A stretch of DNA of 64,000 nt from an uncultured Jannaschia sp. (GCF_947503795.1 NZ_CANNEZ010000001.1:1355001-1419000), one strand, 5' to 3'. Positions 24,105-34,559 are shown, numbered from the stretch's first letter. Notes: generated by a model not told the origin, from the sequence alone. Made by a program: numbers and translations.

Positions 24105-26423
24105 ATGTATCTTCCGAAAGACGCGTCACGCACGCAGATCCGCGAAGCCGAAAACGCACGTCGCAATCGCGCAGAAATCGTTCAGGCCCTGTCCATCGGG
24201 GACGTCACCCGGCGCGAGCTCTTCAAGTGGGGCACGTTCACGGGGCTGGGCCTCCTGGCCGAGGTCAACGGCCTGAGCCCCTTCGCCCGCAGCGCCAGCG
24301 CGCAGAACATCCCGACCGGGACGCCGCTCAGCCCGCTCTTCGGGGCGCAGCCCTACACGCAGGAGATGCCGCGGCTGAGCCTTCAGACTCCGCACGACAT
24401 GACGCCGATCAAGCGCGAGAACGAGGTCGATGTCTACGCGCGGGGCCGGTGGTGGCCGCCCGCACGGCGCCTGTCATATCATACTGAGTTCACGGATAGC
24501 GGCGGCACCGAGAACGTGAATCCCTATTACCATTACGGCCCGCAGGAGGGCCGCCCGCCGGGTGAGTATTTCGCCCATCAGCGGTGGGAGGAGTACCTTC
24601 CGCAGAAGGGCTTCATGCTCACGCTGGGCCGCGCCGCCTCGGGTGTGCGCTTCCATCCAAGCATGCCAGACCAGGAGCCGGACAAGGTCTGGACCTTCGG
24701 CAGCAATCGCAACACGCGCTCGCGCCTTCCGCCGCCGCTCATGAAGCTGCGCTACGGCGAGCCTGTGGTGCTTCGGAACTACAACCGGCTCCTGCCGAAC
24801 CCGACCCGCAACGGTGGCTTCGGCAGCAACAGCCAGTCGACCCACAATCACAATGCCCACAATGCGTCGGGCAGCGATGGCGCGTCGAACGCGCATTTCT
24901 ATCCGGGTCAGTTCTACGACTACCACTGGTCGACCACGCTTGCGCGGGCCGACATGATCAACACCGACGCGTCCGATCGCCGGGCCTCGGGTCCCGATGG
25001 CGCCGGCGGGCTGACCCTTGTTCCGGGCGACTACCGCGAGCTTCAGGGCTCGCTCTGGTTCCACGATCACCGGTTCTTCTACACGGCCGAGAACGTCTAC
25101 AAGGGCCATCTCGGGATGCTGAACTACTACAGCGGACCCGACCGGGGCCACGAGGGAATGGACGACGGCGTCAACCTGCGCCTGCCTTCGGGCACGACGC
25201 TGGACTGGGGGAATATCGACTTCGACGTGAACCTGATCGTGTCGGACGCCGCCACCGACCAGGAAGGCCAGTACTTCTTCGACATCTTCAACACCGATGG
25301 CTTCTGCGGTGACATGATGATGGTGAATTTCGCCTACAAGCCGTATTTCGACGTGCTGCCGCGGAAGTACCGGTTCCGTATCCTCTCGGCGGGCATGTCG
25401 CGCTTCGTCGAGCTGGGGCTCGTCAACGAGCAGGGCAATCCGGTTCCGATGAAGGTGATCTCGACCGACGGAAACTTCCTCGTGAACCCCGTGACGGTCA
25501 ATCGCCTCGACCCGCAAGGGCCGGGCGAGCGCTTCGACGTCGTGGTCGACTTCTCGGTCTTCCAGCCAGGCAACCGGATCTACATGCTCAACTCGATGGA
25601 GCATGACGACGGACGCGGGCCGAAGGGATCGCTCCGCCTGCGCGATGTCATGCGGATGAAGACGGACGATCCGGCCGTCGGCGGGATCATGGAATTCCGC
25701 GTCGTCGACGAGGTTGAAAGCGCCGATGCGCCGGGGACGGTCATACGGGCGGCCAACCACACCGATTACAGCCACGTGCCGGGTCGCCTGACCGATCCGA
25801 TCCCGATCGTGGCCCCGGTCCGGACCCGGCACATCGAATGGAAGGGTGCCGACGGTCGCGATGACGAGCTGGAAGGACCGTGCTTCCCCGATTGCGGGGA
25901 CAAGGAATCCTTCGGCTGGACGATCAAGATCAACGGCGAGGCGAACCACTTCTTCAACGCCAACCGGTCGTCGCTCATCATCCCTGAGCCGGGCGAGGTC
26001 GAGCATTGGATCCTCGAGAATGGCGGCGGCGGCTGGGATCATCCCGCGCATCTCCACCTTGAGGAGGGCGTCACGCTGGATCGCGGCGGCCGGCCGCTCA
26101 GCCCGATCGAGCGGCAGAATCCGCGCAAGGACGTCTGGCGTCTGGGCGAGAAAGGGACTGTCAACATCCAGGTGCGGTTCGGCGAGTTCGGCGGGGCCTA
26201 CGTCACGCATTGCCACAACACCGTCCACGAGGACTGGGCGATGCTCTTCCGCTACGACGTGATGACGGACCCGGATAATCCGGACAACTCGCAGACCCAT
26301 GTCGAGATGATCCCGACGCCGAAGCCATCGCCCTACGGCGTCACCTATGTCACGCCGGAGGTGCTGCCCGAGGGAAATCCCTTCGACGAGGATTTCGACC
26401 CGTTCCCGTCGGGGGACGCATGA
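24105..26423 (+). CDS. Tat-exported multicopper oxidase
   Basis: A 772-residue multicopper oxidase. All four copper motifs are intact: H247-x-H249 (THNHNAH), H320-x-H322 (WFHDH), HPAHLH at 646-651, and HCHNTVHEDWAM at 702-713, which supplies the type 1 Cys703 and axial Met713. A twin-arginine signal (TRRELFKWG, residues 35-43) sits behind a long n-region and ends with ASA near residue 66, so the folded enzyme is exported to the periplasm. At over 700 mature residues it is longer than CueO or CopA. The ATG at 24105 is preferred to a TTG two codons earlier. It overlaps by four bases a SCO/cytochrome c gene, suggesting that electrons from oxidised metal or substrate leave through cytochrome. The substrate is unknown; manganese, copper and iron are candidates. 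Confidence 0.88.
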   Translation: MYLPKDASRTQIREAENARRNRAEIVQALSIGDVTRRELFKWGTFTGLGLLAEVNGLSPFARSASAQNIPTGTPLSPLFGAQPYTQEMPRLSLQTPHDMTPIKRENEVDVYARGRWWPPARRLSYHTEFTDSGGTENVNPYYHYGPQEGRPPGEYFAHQRWEEYLPQKGFMLTLGRAASGVRFHPSMPDQEPDKVWTFGSNRNTRSRLPPPLMKLRYGEPVVLRNYNRLLPNPTRNGGFGSNSQSTHNHNAHNASGSDGASNAHFYPGQFYDYHWSTTLARADMINTDASDRRASGPDGAGGLTLVPGDYRELQGSLWFHDHRFFYTAENVYKGHLGMLNYYSGPDRGHEGMDDGVNLRLPSGTTLDWGNIDFDVNLIVSDAATDQEGQYFFDIFNTDGFCGDMMMVNFAYKPYFDVLPRKYRFRILSAGMSRFVELGLVNEQGNPVPMKVISTDGNFLVNPVTVNRLDPQGPGERFDVVVDFSVFQPGNRIYMLNSMEHDDGRGPKGSLRLRDVMRMKTDDPAVGGIMEFRVVDEVESADAPGTVIRAANHTDYSHVPGRLTDPIPIVAPVRTRHIEWKGADGRDDELEGPCFPDCGDKESFGWTIKINGEANHFFNANRSSLIIPEPGEVEHWILENGGGGWDHPAHLHLEEGVTLDRGGRPLSPIERQNPRKDVWRLGEKGTVNIQVRFGEFGGAYVTHCHNTVHEDWAMLFRYDVMTDPDNPDNSQTHVEMIPTPKPSPYGVTYVTPEVLPEGNPFDEDFDPFPSGDA

Positions 26424-27520
26424 CGGGCCTGCAGCGCGTGGCGCGCTGGCTGGGGGTCGCGGCGCTCTGCGCCGTGGCCACCGCGATCCCGAGCGGAGAG
26501 GCTGAGGCCGATCTCTGGGACCGCGACTACTTCACCAACGCCCCGCTGGTCACGCAGGACGGCGAGACGGTGCGGTTCTATGACGATCTGATCGCCGACA
26601 AGATCGTCGTCGTCAGCTTCATCTATACCGACTGCCCCGATATCTGCGGGCTCTCGACGGCGCGGCTGGCGCAGATCGTCGACTGGCTGGGCGCGCGGGT
26701 TGGGCAGGACATCTTCGTCTACTCGATCAGCATCGACCCCGAGACCGACACGCCCGAGCGGCTGAAGTCCTATGCGGCCGCGTTCGGCGCGGAGAACCGC
26801 GAGGGATGGACGTTCCTGACCGGCACGCGTGCCGATATCGACGTCGTGCGTCACAAGCTGGGCGAGCGCAGCCGCTTCCTTGGTGAGCATCGCAGCGACA
26901 TGGTGATCGGCAACGGATCGACCGGCCAGTGGCGTCGGACGTCCCTGATGGGCAGCCTCGTGGTCGCGACGACCGAGATCCTCGAACTCGACCCCACCTA
27001 CATCCCGCCGAAGCCCGTGCTCGCGTCTCTGTCAGACGCGCCCGAAGAGCCGCTGGTCATTCGCAACACGCGGGGGGAGGGGATGTTCATCACCGCCTGC
27101 GCCGCCTGCCATACGATCGGCGACGGCGTGCGCGTCGGACCCGATCTTGCAGGGGTGACACTCCGACGCGACCGCGACTGGCTCAAGCGCTACCTTCAGG
27201 ATCCCGACCAGATGCTGGCAACCCACGATCCCGTGGCCATGGCTCTCGACGCCGAATTCCCGGACGTGATCATGCCCGATCTCGGCCTCGAAGCGGCAGA
27301 CGCCTCCGACCTGATCCACTACCTCGAGGCGAGGACCGTGGCACTCGGCGCGCCGATGACCGAAATGCCGTCGCATGACGACCATGACCACGACCATGAT
27401 CACGGCGCGGCCCATGACGATCATGCGGATCACGGCGATCACGCGGCCTTGGACGACCACGCCGCGCATGCCGACCACGCGGATCATTCCGAACACGATA
27501 CGCACGCCGACCATCACTGA
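26420..27520 (+). CDS. SCO1-like / cytochrome c fusion with His-rich tail
   Basis: A 366-residue exported fusion. After a signal peptide (ending near EAEA) comes a thioredoxin-fold SCO domain with the copper-binding Cys pair CPDIC (C72, C76). The His that completes the SCO copper site appears to be replaced by Asn165 (MVIGNGS), judged by eye. Residues 210-310 form a class I cytochrome c domain with CAACH (227-231) and PDVIMPDLG as the Met ligand region. Residues 319-366 are a His/Asp-rich tail holding 17 His. The gene overlaps the multicopper oxidase gene by four bases, so the two probably form one copper-loading and electron-transfer unit in the periplasm. Confidence 0.85.
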   Translation: MTGLQRVARWLGVAALCAVATAIPSGEAEADLWDRDYFTNAPLVTQDGETVRFYDDLIADKIVVVSFIYTDCPDICGLSTARLAQIVDWLGARVGQDIFVYSISIDPETDTPERLKSYAAAFGAENREGWTFLTGTRADIDVVRHKLGERSRFLGEHRSDMVIGNGSTGQWRRTSLMGSLVVATTEILELDPTYIPPKPVLASLSDAPEEPLVIRNTRGEGMFITACAACHTIGDGVRVGPDLAGVTLRRDRDWLKRYLQDPDQMLATHDPVAMALDAEFPDVIMPDLGLEAADASDLIHYLEARTVALGAPMTEMPSHDDHDHDHDHGAAHDDHADHGDHAALDDHAAHADHADHSEHDTHADHH

Positions 27521-27641
27521 GGTCAGCCGGTCGAGCTTTCGCCGGTTCCGAAGCCACACGGCGCTTCGGGGCTGGTCTTTCGTGCATTCCGTATGACGCC
27601 GCCATGGTGACCCGCGTAGAAGGTTCCAGTGGGGGCTTCCG

Positions 27642-27658
27642 ACGCCGATCATCGGCGT
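27642..27658. repeat. Short palindrome upstream of the LuxR-type gene
   Basis: ACGCCGAT and ATCGGCGT are perfect 8-bp inverted arms around a single C, ending 3 bp before the FNR-like box. It may be an operator, or the stem of a weak terminator for the preceding operon; no T-run follows. Confidence 0.5.
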
Positions 27659-27660
27659 GC

Positions 27661-27674
27661 TTGACCCGGATCAA
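27661..27674. promoter_or_regulatory. Candidate FNR/FnrL box
   Basis: TTGACCCGGATCAA matches the FNR consensus TTGAT-N4-ATCAA at nine of ten specified positions (TTGAC in the left half). It lies 81 bp upstream of the ATG of the LuxR-type gene, suggesting oxygen-linked control of that gene. The site was found by eye and its function is untested. Confidence 0.55.
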
Positions 27675-27754
27675 GGTGCGGCTGGCTTTGCATATGGTAT
27701 CGTTGCGGCAGACGGCCCGTTCTGCGGTGCCAATGGGCTGCCCGAACGTCGCTG

Positions 27755-28366
27755 ATGGACACGGGTCTGCCCGCGTCGGCGCGGGCGGCGAAGAAAATCG
27801 ATTCGGGGGACGATGACTTGACGCGTGCGGATCGCACAAGGGCGACCCAGGAGGTCTCGCGCATCCTCGAGACGCTGCTCCACCGCGAGCGGTCGTCGCC
27901 CCCGCCCGACGCGGCGGGGCCGCGGCCCACCTCGGACCTCGTGCGCCTCGTGATCGCCGACCTTCCGGATCCCCGGATCTCACCCGAAGATGTCATTGCC
28001 GAGATCCGGGCCCGGTTCCCCAGCGCGCAGGTCCTGTTCGTCGCGCCGCAGGACGGCGCACCCGTCGCCGACGCGGTCCCTGTCCATCCGGTGCCGTCCG
28101 ACACCACCCGAAATCCGCGTCCCGCCCGGACTGCCGCCAAGGCCGACACCTTCCCGCGCCAGTTCTCGGCCCGCCAGACGCAGGTGCTGCGGGGACTGGT
28201 GCGCGGTCTTTCAAACAAGGCGATCGCGCGCGACCTCGATCTGGCCGAGTCGACGGTGAAGGTGCACGTCACGACCATCTACCGCGCCCTCGGGGTGAAC
28301 AGCCGCGCCGCGGCGATCGCACTGGTGATGACGTCCGACGCGCTTCGGGCCGAGCTCGACATCTGA
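27755..28366 (+). CDS. LuxR/FixJ-type HTH regulator without recognisable receiver
   Basis: A 203-residue protein whose last 65 residues form a LuxR/NarL helix-turn-helix (FSARQTQVLRGLVRGLSNKA, then ESTVKVHVTTIYRALGVNSR). The N-terminal half has a faint alpha/beta pattern (DLVRLVIADLP, PSAQVLFVAP) but no acidic pocket of a response regulator, and no autoinducer domain. The start is uncertain: ATG at 27755 has a poor ribosome-binding site, whereas a TTG at 27818 follows GGGGGAC. The upstream FNR-like box and the location after the copper oxidase operon hint at a redox-related role, which is inference only. Confidence 0.72.
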   Translation: MDTGLPASARAAKKIDSGDDDLTRADRTRATQEVSRILETLLHRERSSPPPDAAGPRPTSDLVRLVIADLPDPRISPEDVIAEIRARFPSAQVLFVAPQDGAPVADAVPVHPVPSDTTRNPRPARTAAKADTFPRQFSARQTQVLRGLVRGLSNKAIARDLDLAESTVKVHVTTIYRALGVNSRAAAIALVMTSDALRAELDI

Positions 28367-28647
28367 CCGCTGTGTCATTTCACCAAGCTGCGCCCCTTAT
28401 CCCGTTCTGCGACTGCACATTTTTCGACCGCCTCGCCTCGTGGGTGGAAGGGGGCCGTGGCATCGAAGTCACAGGGGAGACGGGATGTCGCAGGCTATCC
28501 GCCGCCTGTCGTCTGCCCGTCACGAACCTGCCGCAGCGCAGCACGAACGCGTCTTGGACGCCACGGATCGGGCCCGGACCGGAGCCGCGGCAACGGCGCG
28601 CGCCGACAGCCGGTTGACCAGCGATTCATCCAGAGAAGTGAGGGGGT

Positions 28648-28737
28648 TGGCGGAGAGACAGGGATTCGAACCCTGGGTAGACGTTAATCCACAACGGTTT
28701 TCGAAACCGTCCCGTTCGACCACTCCGGCACCTCTCC
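28648..28737 (-). tRNA. tRNA-Ser (anticodon CGA)
   Basis: The minus strand folds as a serine tRNA. The acceptor arm GGAGAGG pairs with TCTCTCC, followed by discriminator G73. The anticodon stem ACGGT/ACCGT closes the loop TTCGAAA with anticodon CGA, reading UCG. A long variable arm and a T arm with GGTTCGAATCC follow. The CCA end is encoded (positions 28650-28648). Confidence 0.95.
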
Positions 28738-28891
28738 GCGACCTGGTGGTGGCGCGTCCTTAGTCGGGCCGCGCGGGCCGCGCAAGGGGGTCGATTCCCC
28801 GTGACGGGCCGCAAAAATCGAACCGCGCCCCGCTTCCCTCGCGCGGTTGCGGCGTGTTCACTCGATGGCAGGGGACTGAGGGAGCAGAGCG

Positions 28892-29761
28892 ATGAAAACA
28901 TCGACCCGTATTCTTGCGACACTTGCCTGCGGCATGGGCCTTATGGTGGCCGCCGCGCGCGCCGACACTCCACCGACGGAACCACAGCTCGAGGCCTTCG
29001 AGGCGGACGCATTCGCGCAGCTGATGGTCGCGGCGCAAGCCGAACCGCTGATGCAGATCGTGGCCACCGAAGGCGCGCGGCACGGGCTGGGCCTCGAAGC
29101 CTCGCTCTTTCCGGGGCGTGGTGGTGCGGCATGGCGACAGGTCGTGTCGACCATCCAGGCGCCGGACCGCCTCGTGCCGCTTCTGGCCAAGGCGCTCCGC
29201 AGCGAATTGGCACCCGAGGATGCCGCCGCCGCCGCTCGCTTCCTCAATGACGGGGCGGGTGCCCGCGTGGTCGAGCGCGAGATCGTCGCGCGTCGCCAGA
29301 TGCTCGACAGCGATGTCGAGGCCGAGGCGCGACAGGCCTCCGCCGCCGCATTCGAGAACGGGACGGCCCGTGCCGAGCTGATCGGCGAGATGATCCAGGC
29401 GCTCGACCTGGTGACGGTCAACGTCTCGGGCGGGCTCAACGCCAACTATGCCTTCTACCGGGGGCTCGGCGACGGCGGAGCGCTCAAATCGCGCCTGACC
29501 GAGAGCGAGATGATCGCGATGGTCTGGGCGCAGGAAACCCAGGTCCGTCGCTCGATCCGCGGCTGGTTGCAGGGCTATCTCTCGTTGGCCTACGCGCCGC
29601 TGAGCGATGACGAGTTGCGCGACTATCTCGCCTTCACCAAGACCGCGCCCGGTCGCCGCTACATGTCGGCGATGTTCCAGGGCTTCGGCTCTGTCTTCGA
29701 GACGACGTCCTACGAGCTGGGTCTCGCGGCGGCGAAGTTCATCGCGCAACAGGACGCCTGA
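28892..29761 (+). CDS. Secreted DUF2059-like protein
   Basis: A 289-residue exported protein with a clear signal peptide (MKTSTRILATLACGMGLMVA, cleaved near ARA) and an all-helical mature part. The C-terminal region, including LSDDELRDYLAFTKTAPGRR and YMSAMFQGFGSV, resembles the DUF2059 domain found in many proteobacterial periplasmic proteins of unknown function. A GGGAGCAG ribosome-binding site precedes the ATG. It lies between tRNA-Ser and rplU with its own terminator candidate downstream. No partner or reaction is suggested by the context. Confidence 0.72.
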   Translation: MKTSTRILATLACGMGLMVAAARADTPPTEPQLEAFEADAFAQLMVAAQAEPLMQIVATEGARHGLGLEASLFPGRGGAAWRQVVSTIQAPDRLVPLLAKALRSELAPEDAAAAARFLNDGAGARVVEREIVARRQMLDSDVEAEARQASAAAFENGTARAELIGEMIQALDLVTVNVSGGLNANYAFYRGLGDGGALKSRLTESEMIAMVWAQETQVRRSIRGWLQGYLSLAYAPLSDDELRDYLAFTKTAPGRRYMSAMFQGFGSVFETTSYELGLAAAKFIAQQDA

Positions 29762-29768
29762 CCGTCGG

Positions 29769-29797
29769 TTGACAGGCCCGCGGGGCCATGGAATAGG
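29769..29797 (+). promoter_or_regulatory. Possible sigma-70 type promoter ahead of rplU
   Basis: A consensus -35 element TTGACA (29769-29774) is followed after 17 bp by AATAGG (29792-29797), a poor -10. It lies upstream of a terminator-like hairpin, so it would either produce an attenuated rplU leader or not be used. Confidence 0.35.
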
Positions 29798-29804
29798 CAC
29801 GACC

Positions 29805-29835
29805 GGGGCTGTGGATCGATTCCGCGGCCCCGTTT
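29805..29835 (+). terminator. Hairpin terminator or attenuator between the DUF2059-like gene and rplU
   Basis: Bases 29805-29815 (GGGGCTGTGGA) pair with 29821-29831 (TCCGCGGCCCC) over eleven positions, two of them G-U, around the loop TCGAT. The stem is followed by GTTTC. It probably ends the DUF2059-like transcript. Confidence 0.5.
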
Positions 29836-29947
29836 CATTCGACTTGTCCCTGACGGGGCACGCTGTCCGAGGTGGACCCGCCGCAGGTGGGGCCGCAAAG
29901 ACCCGCAAGGGCACCACAGGGCGCGAGAGATACATAGGAGAGAGCGG

Positions 29948-30727
29948 ATGTTTGCCGTTCTGAAGACCGGTGGCAAGCAGTACCGGGTCGCCTCGGGCGA
30001 CGTGCTGCGTGTCGAACGCCTGGCCGCCGAGGCGGGCGAGACCATCCAGTTCAACGATGTCCTGATGCTCGGGGGCGACACCGTGACCGTCGGTGCGCCA
30101 ACGATCGAGGGCGCGGCCGTGCAGGCCGATGTGATCGACCAGATCAAGGGCGAGAAGCTGATCCACTTCGTCAAGCGTCGCCGGAAGCACTCGTCCAAGC
30201 GCACCAAGGGCCACCGTCAGAAGCTGACGCTGATCCGCGTGACGGACATCCTGTCGTCGGGTGGCGACAAGACCGGCGTGAAGGCCGCGATCGGGACCGG
30301 TTCGGTCTCCGCCGCCGCGCTGGCCGCCATGGCGCCCGCGTCGAACAAGCCCAAGCGCGCCGAGGCCGCCAAGCCCGCCGCGAAGGCCAAGGCCGCCACG
30401 AAGCCGAAGGCCGCCGCCAAGCCCAAGTCGACCGAGACCGCGACGGATGCCGAGAAGATCGTCGAGGCCGCGGCTTCGGGCACGAAGCCCTCGAACCTCC
30501 TCAAAGAGGCGCGTGGCGGCAAGGCGGACGATCTCAAGAAGATCTCCGGCGTCGGCCCCAAGCTTGAGGGCCTGCTGCACGAGAACGGCGTGTTCCACTT
30601 CGACCAGATCGCCGCTTGGGGATCGGACGAGATCGCCTATATGGATGACCGACTGTCGTTCAAGGGTCGCATCGAGCGCGACAACTGGATCGACCAGGCG
30701 ACCACGTTCGCCGCAGAACAGGAGTAA
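29948..30727 (+). CDS. rplU: Ribosomal protein L21 with long C-terminal extension
   Basis: Residues 1-103 are a normal L21 (FAVLKTGGKQYRVASGDVL; KRRRKHSSKRTKGHRQKLT), a 23S rRNA-binding large-subunit protein. It is followed by an Ala/Lys-rich linker (about 104-190) and a helix-hairpin-helix-like domain (195-259; DDLKKISGVGPKLEGLLHEN, then FHFDQIAAWG). Standard L21 is about 103 residues, so the gene more than doubles it. The C-terminal domain resembles the short H3TH-like module appended to NuoE-type proteins in some Rhodobacterales. AGGAGAGAG precedes the ATG, and rpmA follows after 6 bp as usual. Confidence 0.93.
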   Translation: MFAVLKTGGKQYRVASGDVLRVERLAAEAGETIQFNDVLMLGGDTVTVGAPTIEGAAVQADVIDQIKGEKLIHFVKRRRKHSSKRTKGHRQKLTLIRVTDILSSGGDKTGVKAAIGTGSVSAAALAAMAPASNKPKRAEAAKPAAKAKAATKPKAAAKPKSTETATDAEKIVEAAASGTKPSNLLKEARGGKADDLKKISGVGPKLEGLLHENGVFHFDQIAAWGSDEIAYMDDRLSFKGRIERDNWIDQATTFAAEQE

Positions 30728-30733
30728 GGACAG

Positions 30734-31003
30734 ATGGCACACAAGAAAGCCGGTGGCTCCTCCCGCAACGGCCGCGACTCCGCGGGCCGTCGCCTTGGCG
30801 TCAAGCTCTTCGGGGGCCAGGCCGCCATTCCGGGCAACATCATCGTCCGCCAGCGCGGCACCAAGTGGTGGCCGGGCGCGGGCGTCGGCATGGGTCGTGA
30901 CCACACGATCTTCGCCACCGAGGAAGGCGCCGTGACGTTCCGCAAGGGCTTCAAGGGCCGCACCTATATTTCGGTTCTCCCCGTGGCGGAGGCCGCCGAG
31001 TAA
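30734..31003 (+). CDS. rpmA: Ribosomal protein L27
   Basis: An 89-residue L27, found near the peptidyl transferase centre of the large subunit. It starts [20 protein letters not shown] with the family's conserved N-terminus directly after the initiator Met, so no cleavable Firmicutes-type extension is present. [20 protein letters not shown] follows. It is co-transcribed with rplU (6 bp gap) and ends at an intrinsic terminator. Confidence 0.97.
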   Translation: MAHKKAGGSSRNGRDSAGRRLGVKLFGGQAAIPGNIIVRQRGTKWWPGAGVGMGRDHTIFATEEGAVTFRKGFKGRTYISVLPVAEAAE

Positions 31004-31028
31004 GCCGAACCTCACATACGTGATGACA

Positions 31029-31058
31029 GGGGGATCGGCGCCAGCCGGTCCCCTTTTT
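31029..31058 (+). terminator. Rho-independent terminator after rpmA
   Basis: The stem GGGGATCGG/CCGGTCCCC, with one G-U pair, closes a CGCCAG loop and is followed by TTTTT (31054-31058). This is the clearest intrinsic terminator in the window. Confidence 0.85.
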
Positions 31059-31075
31059 CTTTCCAGGGGGTCTCC

Positions 31076-31207
31076 ATGACCCAGATTTGTCTTGTCCTGA
31101 CCGCGGCCAAGGTCGCGATCCGCCCGTTTCGGCCGGCGGGGACGACGGTGCGCCGCGATGGGCGGGCCCGGTGCGTCCGGCAATCGACGTCGTACGGGCG
31201 GACGTGA
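31076..31207 (+). CDS. Possible 43-residue leader ORF ahead of the LysE-type gene
   Basis: An ATG at 31076 with AGGGGG upstream opens a 43-codon frame (MTQICLVLTAAKVAIRPFRP and an Arg-rich end). Its TGA (31205-31207) overlaps the GTG proposed for the LysE-type gene, giving a GTGA junction like others in this genome. I recognise no family. It could be a coupling leader peptide or chance. Confidence 0.35.
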   Translation: MTQICLVLTAAKVAIRPFRPAGTTVRRDGRARCVRQSTSYGRT

Positions 31208-31806
31208 GCGTCGCGGTCGCAAGCTTCGCGGTCTTCGCCGCCAGCCAGGTCGGCACGCCCGGTCCGGCCAACATGGCGCTGATGGCCACCGGCGCGCGCT
31301 ACGGCCTGCGCCGGGCGCTGCCCTTCGTGGCGGGCGTCGTCCTCGGAAAGCAGCTCATCATTTGGCCCATCGGCTTCGGTCTCATGCAGTTGGCCGAAAC
31401 CGCACCTTGGGCGTTCGAGGCGCTGAAATGGGCCTCGGCTGCCTATATCGTTTGGCTCGCCTGGAAGGTCGCGAACCTGCGACTGGGCGAGGGGGGCGAT
31501 GCCGCGGCACCCGGCTTAGCGGCCGGCCTGATCGTGCATCCGCTGAACCCCAAGGCCTGGGCGATGATCACCGGTGGGTTCACCGCCTTCGTCGCCCCCG
31601 GCACGCCCGCGCTCGAGGCGACGGCCTGGATCGCGCTCGTCCTGCTCGGCTGCCAACTTGCGCTTCACCCGCTCTGGACGCTCGGGGGCAGCCTGATCGC
31701 GGCGCGCCTGCGGGGCCGTCCCGCCGAGCGGTACCTGATGTGGACCCTTGCGGCGCTGACCGTCGCCAGCGTCCTGTTCGTCCTGTTCTCCGGAGGACCG
31801 GCATGA
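31204..31806 (+). CDS. LysE/RhtB-family exporter
   Basis: A 200-residue polytopic protein of the LysE/RhtB amino-acid exporter family. The family signature appears as SQVGTPGPANMALMATGARY in the first helix-loop, with HPLNPKAWAM later, which matches the conserved NPK motif. The N-terminus is set at GTG 31204 because it gives a typical first helix (VAVASFAVFAAS); upstream codons in frame read as non-membrane sequence. The stop overlaps the GNAT gene by four bases. The exported compound cannot be predicted. Confidence 0.78.
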   Translation: MSVAVASFAVFAASQVGTPGPANMALMATGARYGLRRALPFVAGVVLGKQLIIWPIGFGLMQLAETAPWAFEALKWASAAYIVWLAWKVANLRLGEGGDAAAPGLAAGLIVHPLNPKAWAMITGGFTAFVAPGTPALEATAWIALVLLGCQLALHPLWTLGGSLIAARLRGRPAERYLMWTLAALTVASVLFVLFSGGPA

Positions 31807-32369
31807 CCCCCCAACGCTCCCCCGTCCGCATCGACCGGATCGCGACCCAGGATCAGCCCGTGATCTCGACCGCGCGGCTGTCGCTGCGCCCGCTGCGTCG
31901 CGCCGACATGGGGCTGATCGAGCTCTATGCGGGCGACGAGCGGGTCGCGCGCAACACCTCCTCCATCCCGCATCCGCTGCCGCCGGGCGCGGTCGATGCC
32001 TTCGTCACGCGCATCATGGCGGGCGAAGGGGACGACACCGTCTGGGCGATGGACGCGACCGAGGCCGGCATGGACGAGCTGGTGGGCGTTGTCAGCCTCA
32101 GGGCGATGGACCGCGACCAGGCCGAGATCGGCTATTGGGTCGCGCCGGGTGTGTGGAACACCGGCCTCGCCTCCGAGGCCGTCGGCGCGCTTATGGCGGC
32201 GAACCCCGATCGCAGCGCGCAGGTCTTCGGCACCATCATGCAGGACAACCCGGCCTCGGCCCGTGTGCTGACCAATGCGGGCTTCGACTACATTGGCGAC
32301 GCCGAGACGTTCTGCGTGGCGCGCGGCGCCGTGGTCCCGACCTGGACCTACATCCGCCAGATGGCTTGA
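31803..32369 (+). CDS. GNAT-family acetyltransferase (RimJ/RimL-like)
   Basis: A 188-residue protein of the Acetyltransf_3 type, which includes RimJ/RimL N-acetyltransferases. It has ISTARLSLRPLRRADM at the N-terminus, EIGYWVAPGVWNTGLASEAV as the acetyl-CoA-binding A motif, and DNPASARVLTNAGFDYIG as motif B. Its ATG overlaps the LysE-type stop (ATGA), so the two are one transcript. Substrates in this family range from ribosomal proteins to small amines, so none is assigned. Confidence 0.85.
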   Translation: MTPQRSPVRIDRIATQDQPVISTARLSLRPLRRADMGLIELYAGDERVARNTSSIPHPLPPGAVDAFVTRIMAGEGDDTVWAMDATEAGMDELVGVVSLRAMDRDQAEIGYWVAPGVWNTGLASEAVGALMAANPDRSAQVFGTIMQDNPASARVLTNAGFDYIGDAETFCVARGAVVPTWTYIRQMA

Positions 32370-32398
32370 GGCCGCCCGATGGCGCGCATAAGGACTGA

Positions 32399-34548
<2,150 letters not shown>

Positions 34549-34559
34549 GGAGACGCGAC

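Noticed and set aside
28440-28763. Open frame of about 107 codons on the plus strand across the tRNA-Ser region, with a fair ribosome-binding site at an internal ATG
   Set aside because: Its second half is the antisense of tRNA-Ser, producing the familiar RQGFEPW-type artefact; no family features elsewhere.
28760-31222. Minus-strand open frame of 820 codons opposite the DUF2059-like gene, rplU and rpmA
   Set aside because: It spans three well-supported genes and shows no recognisable domain.
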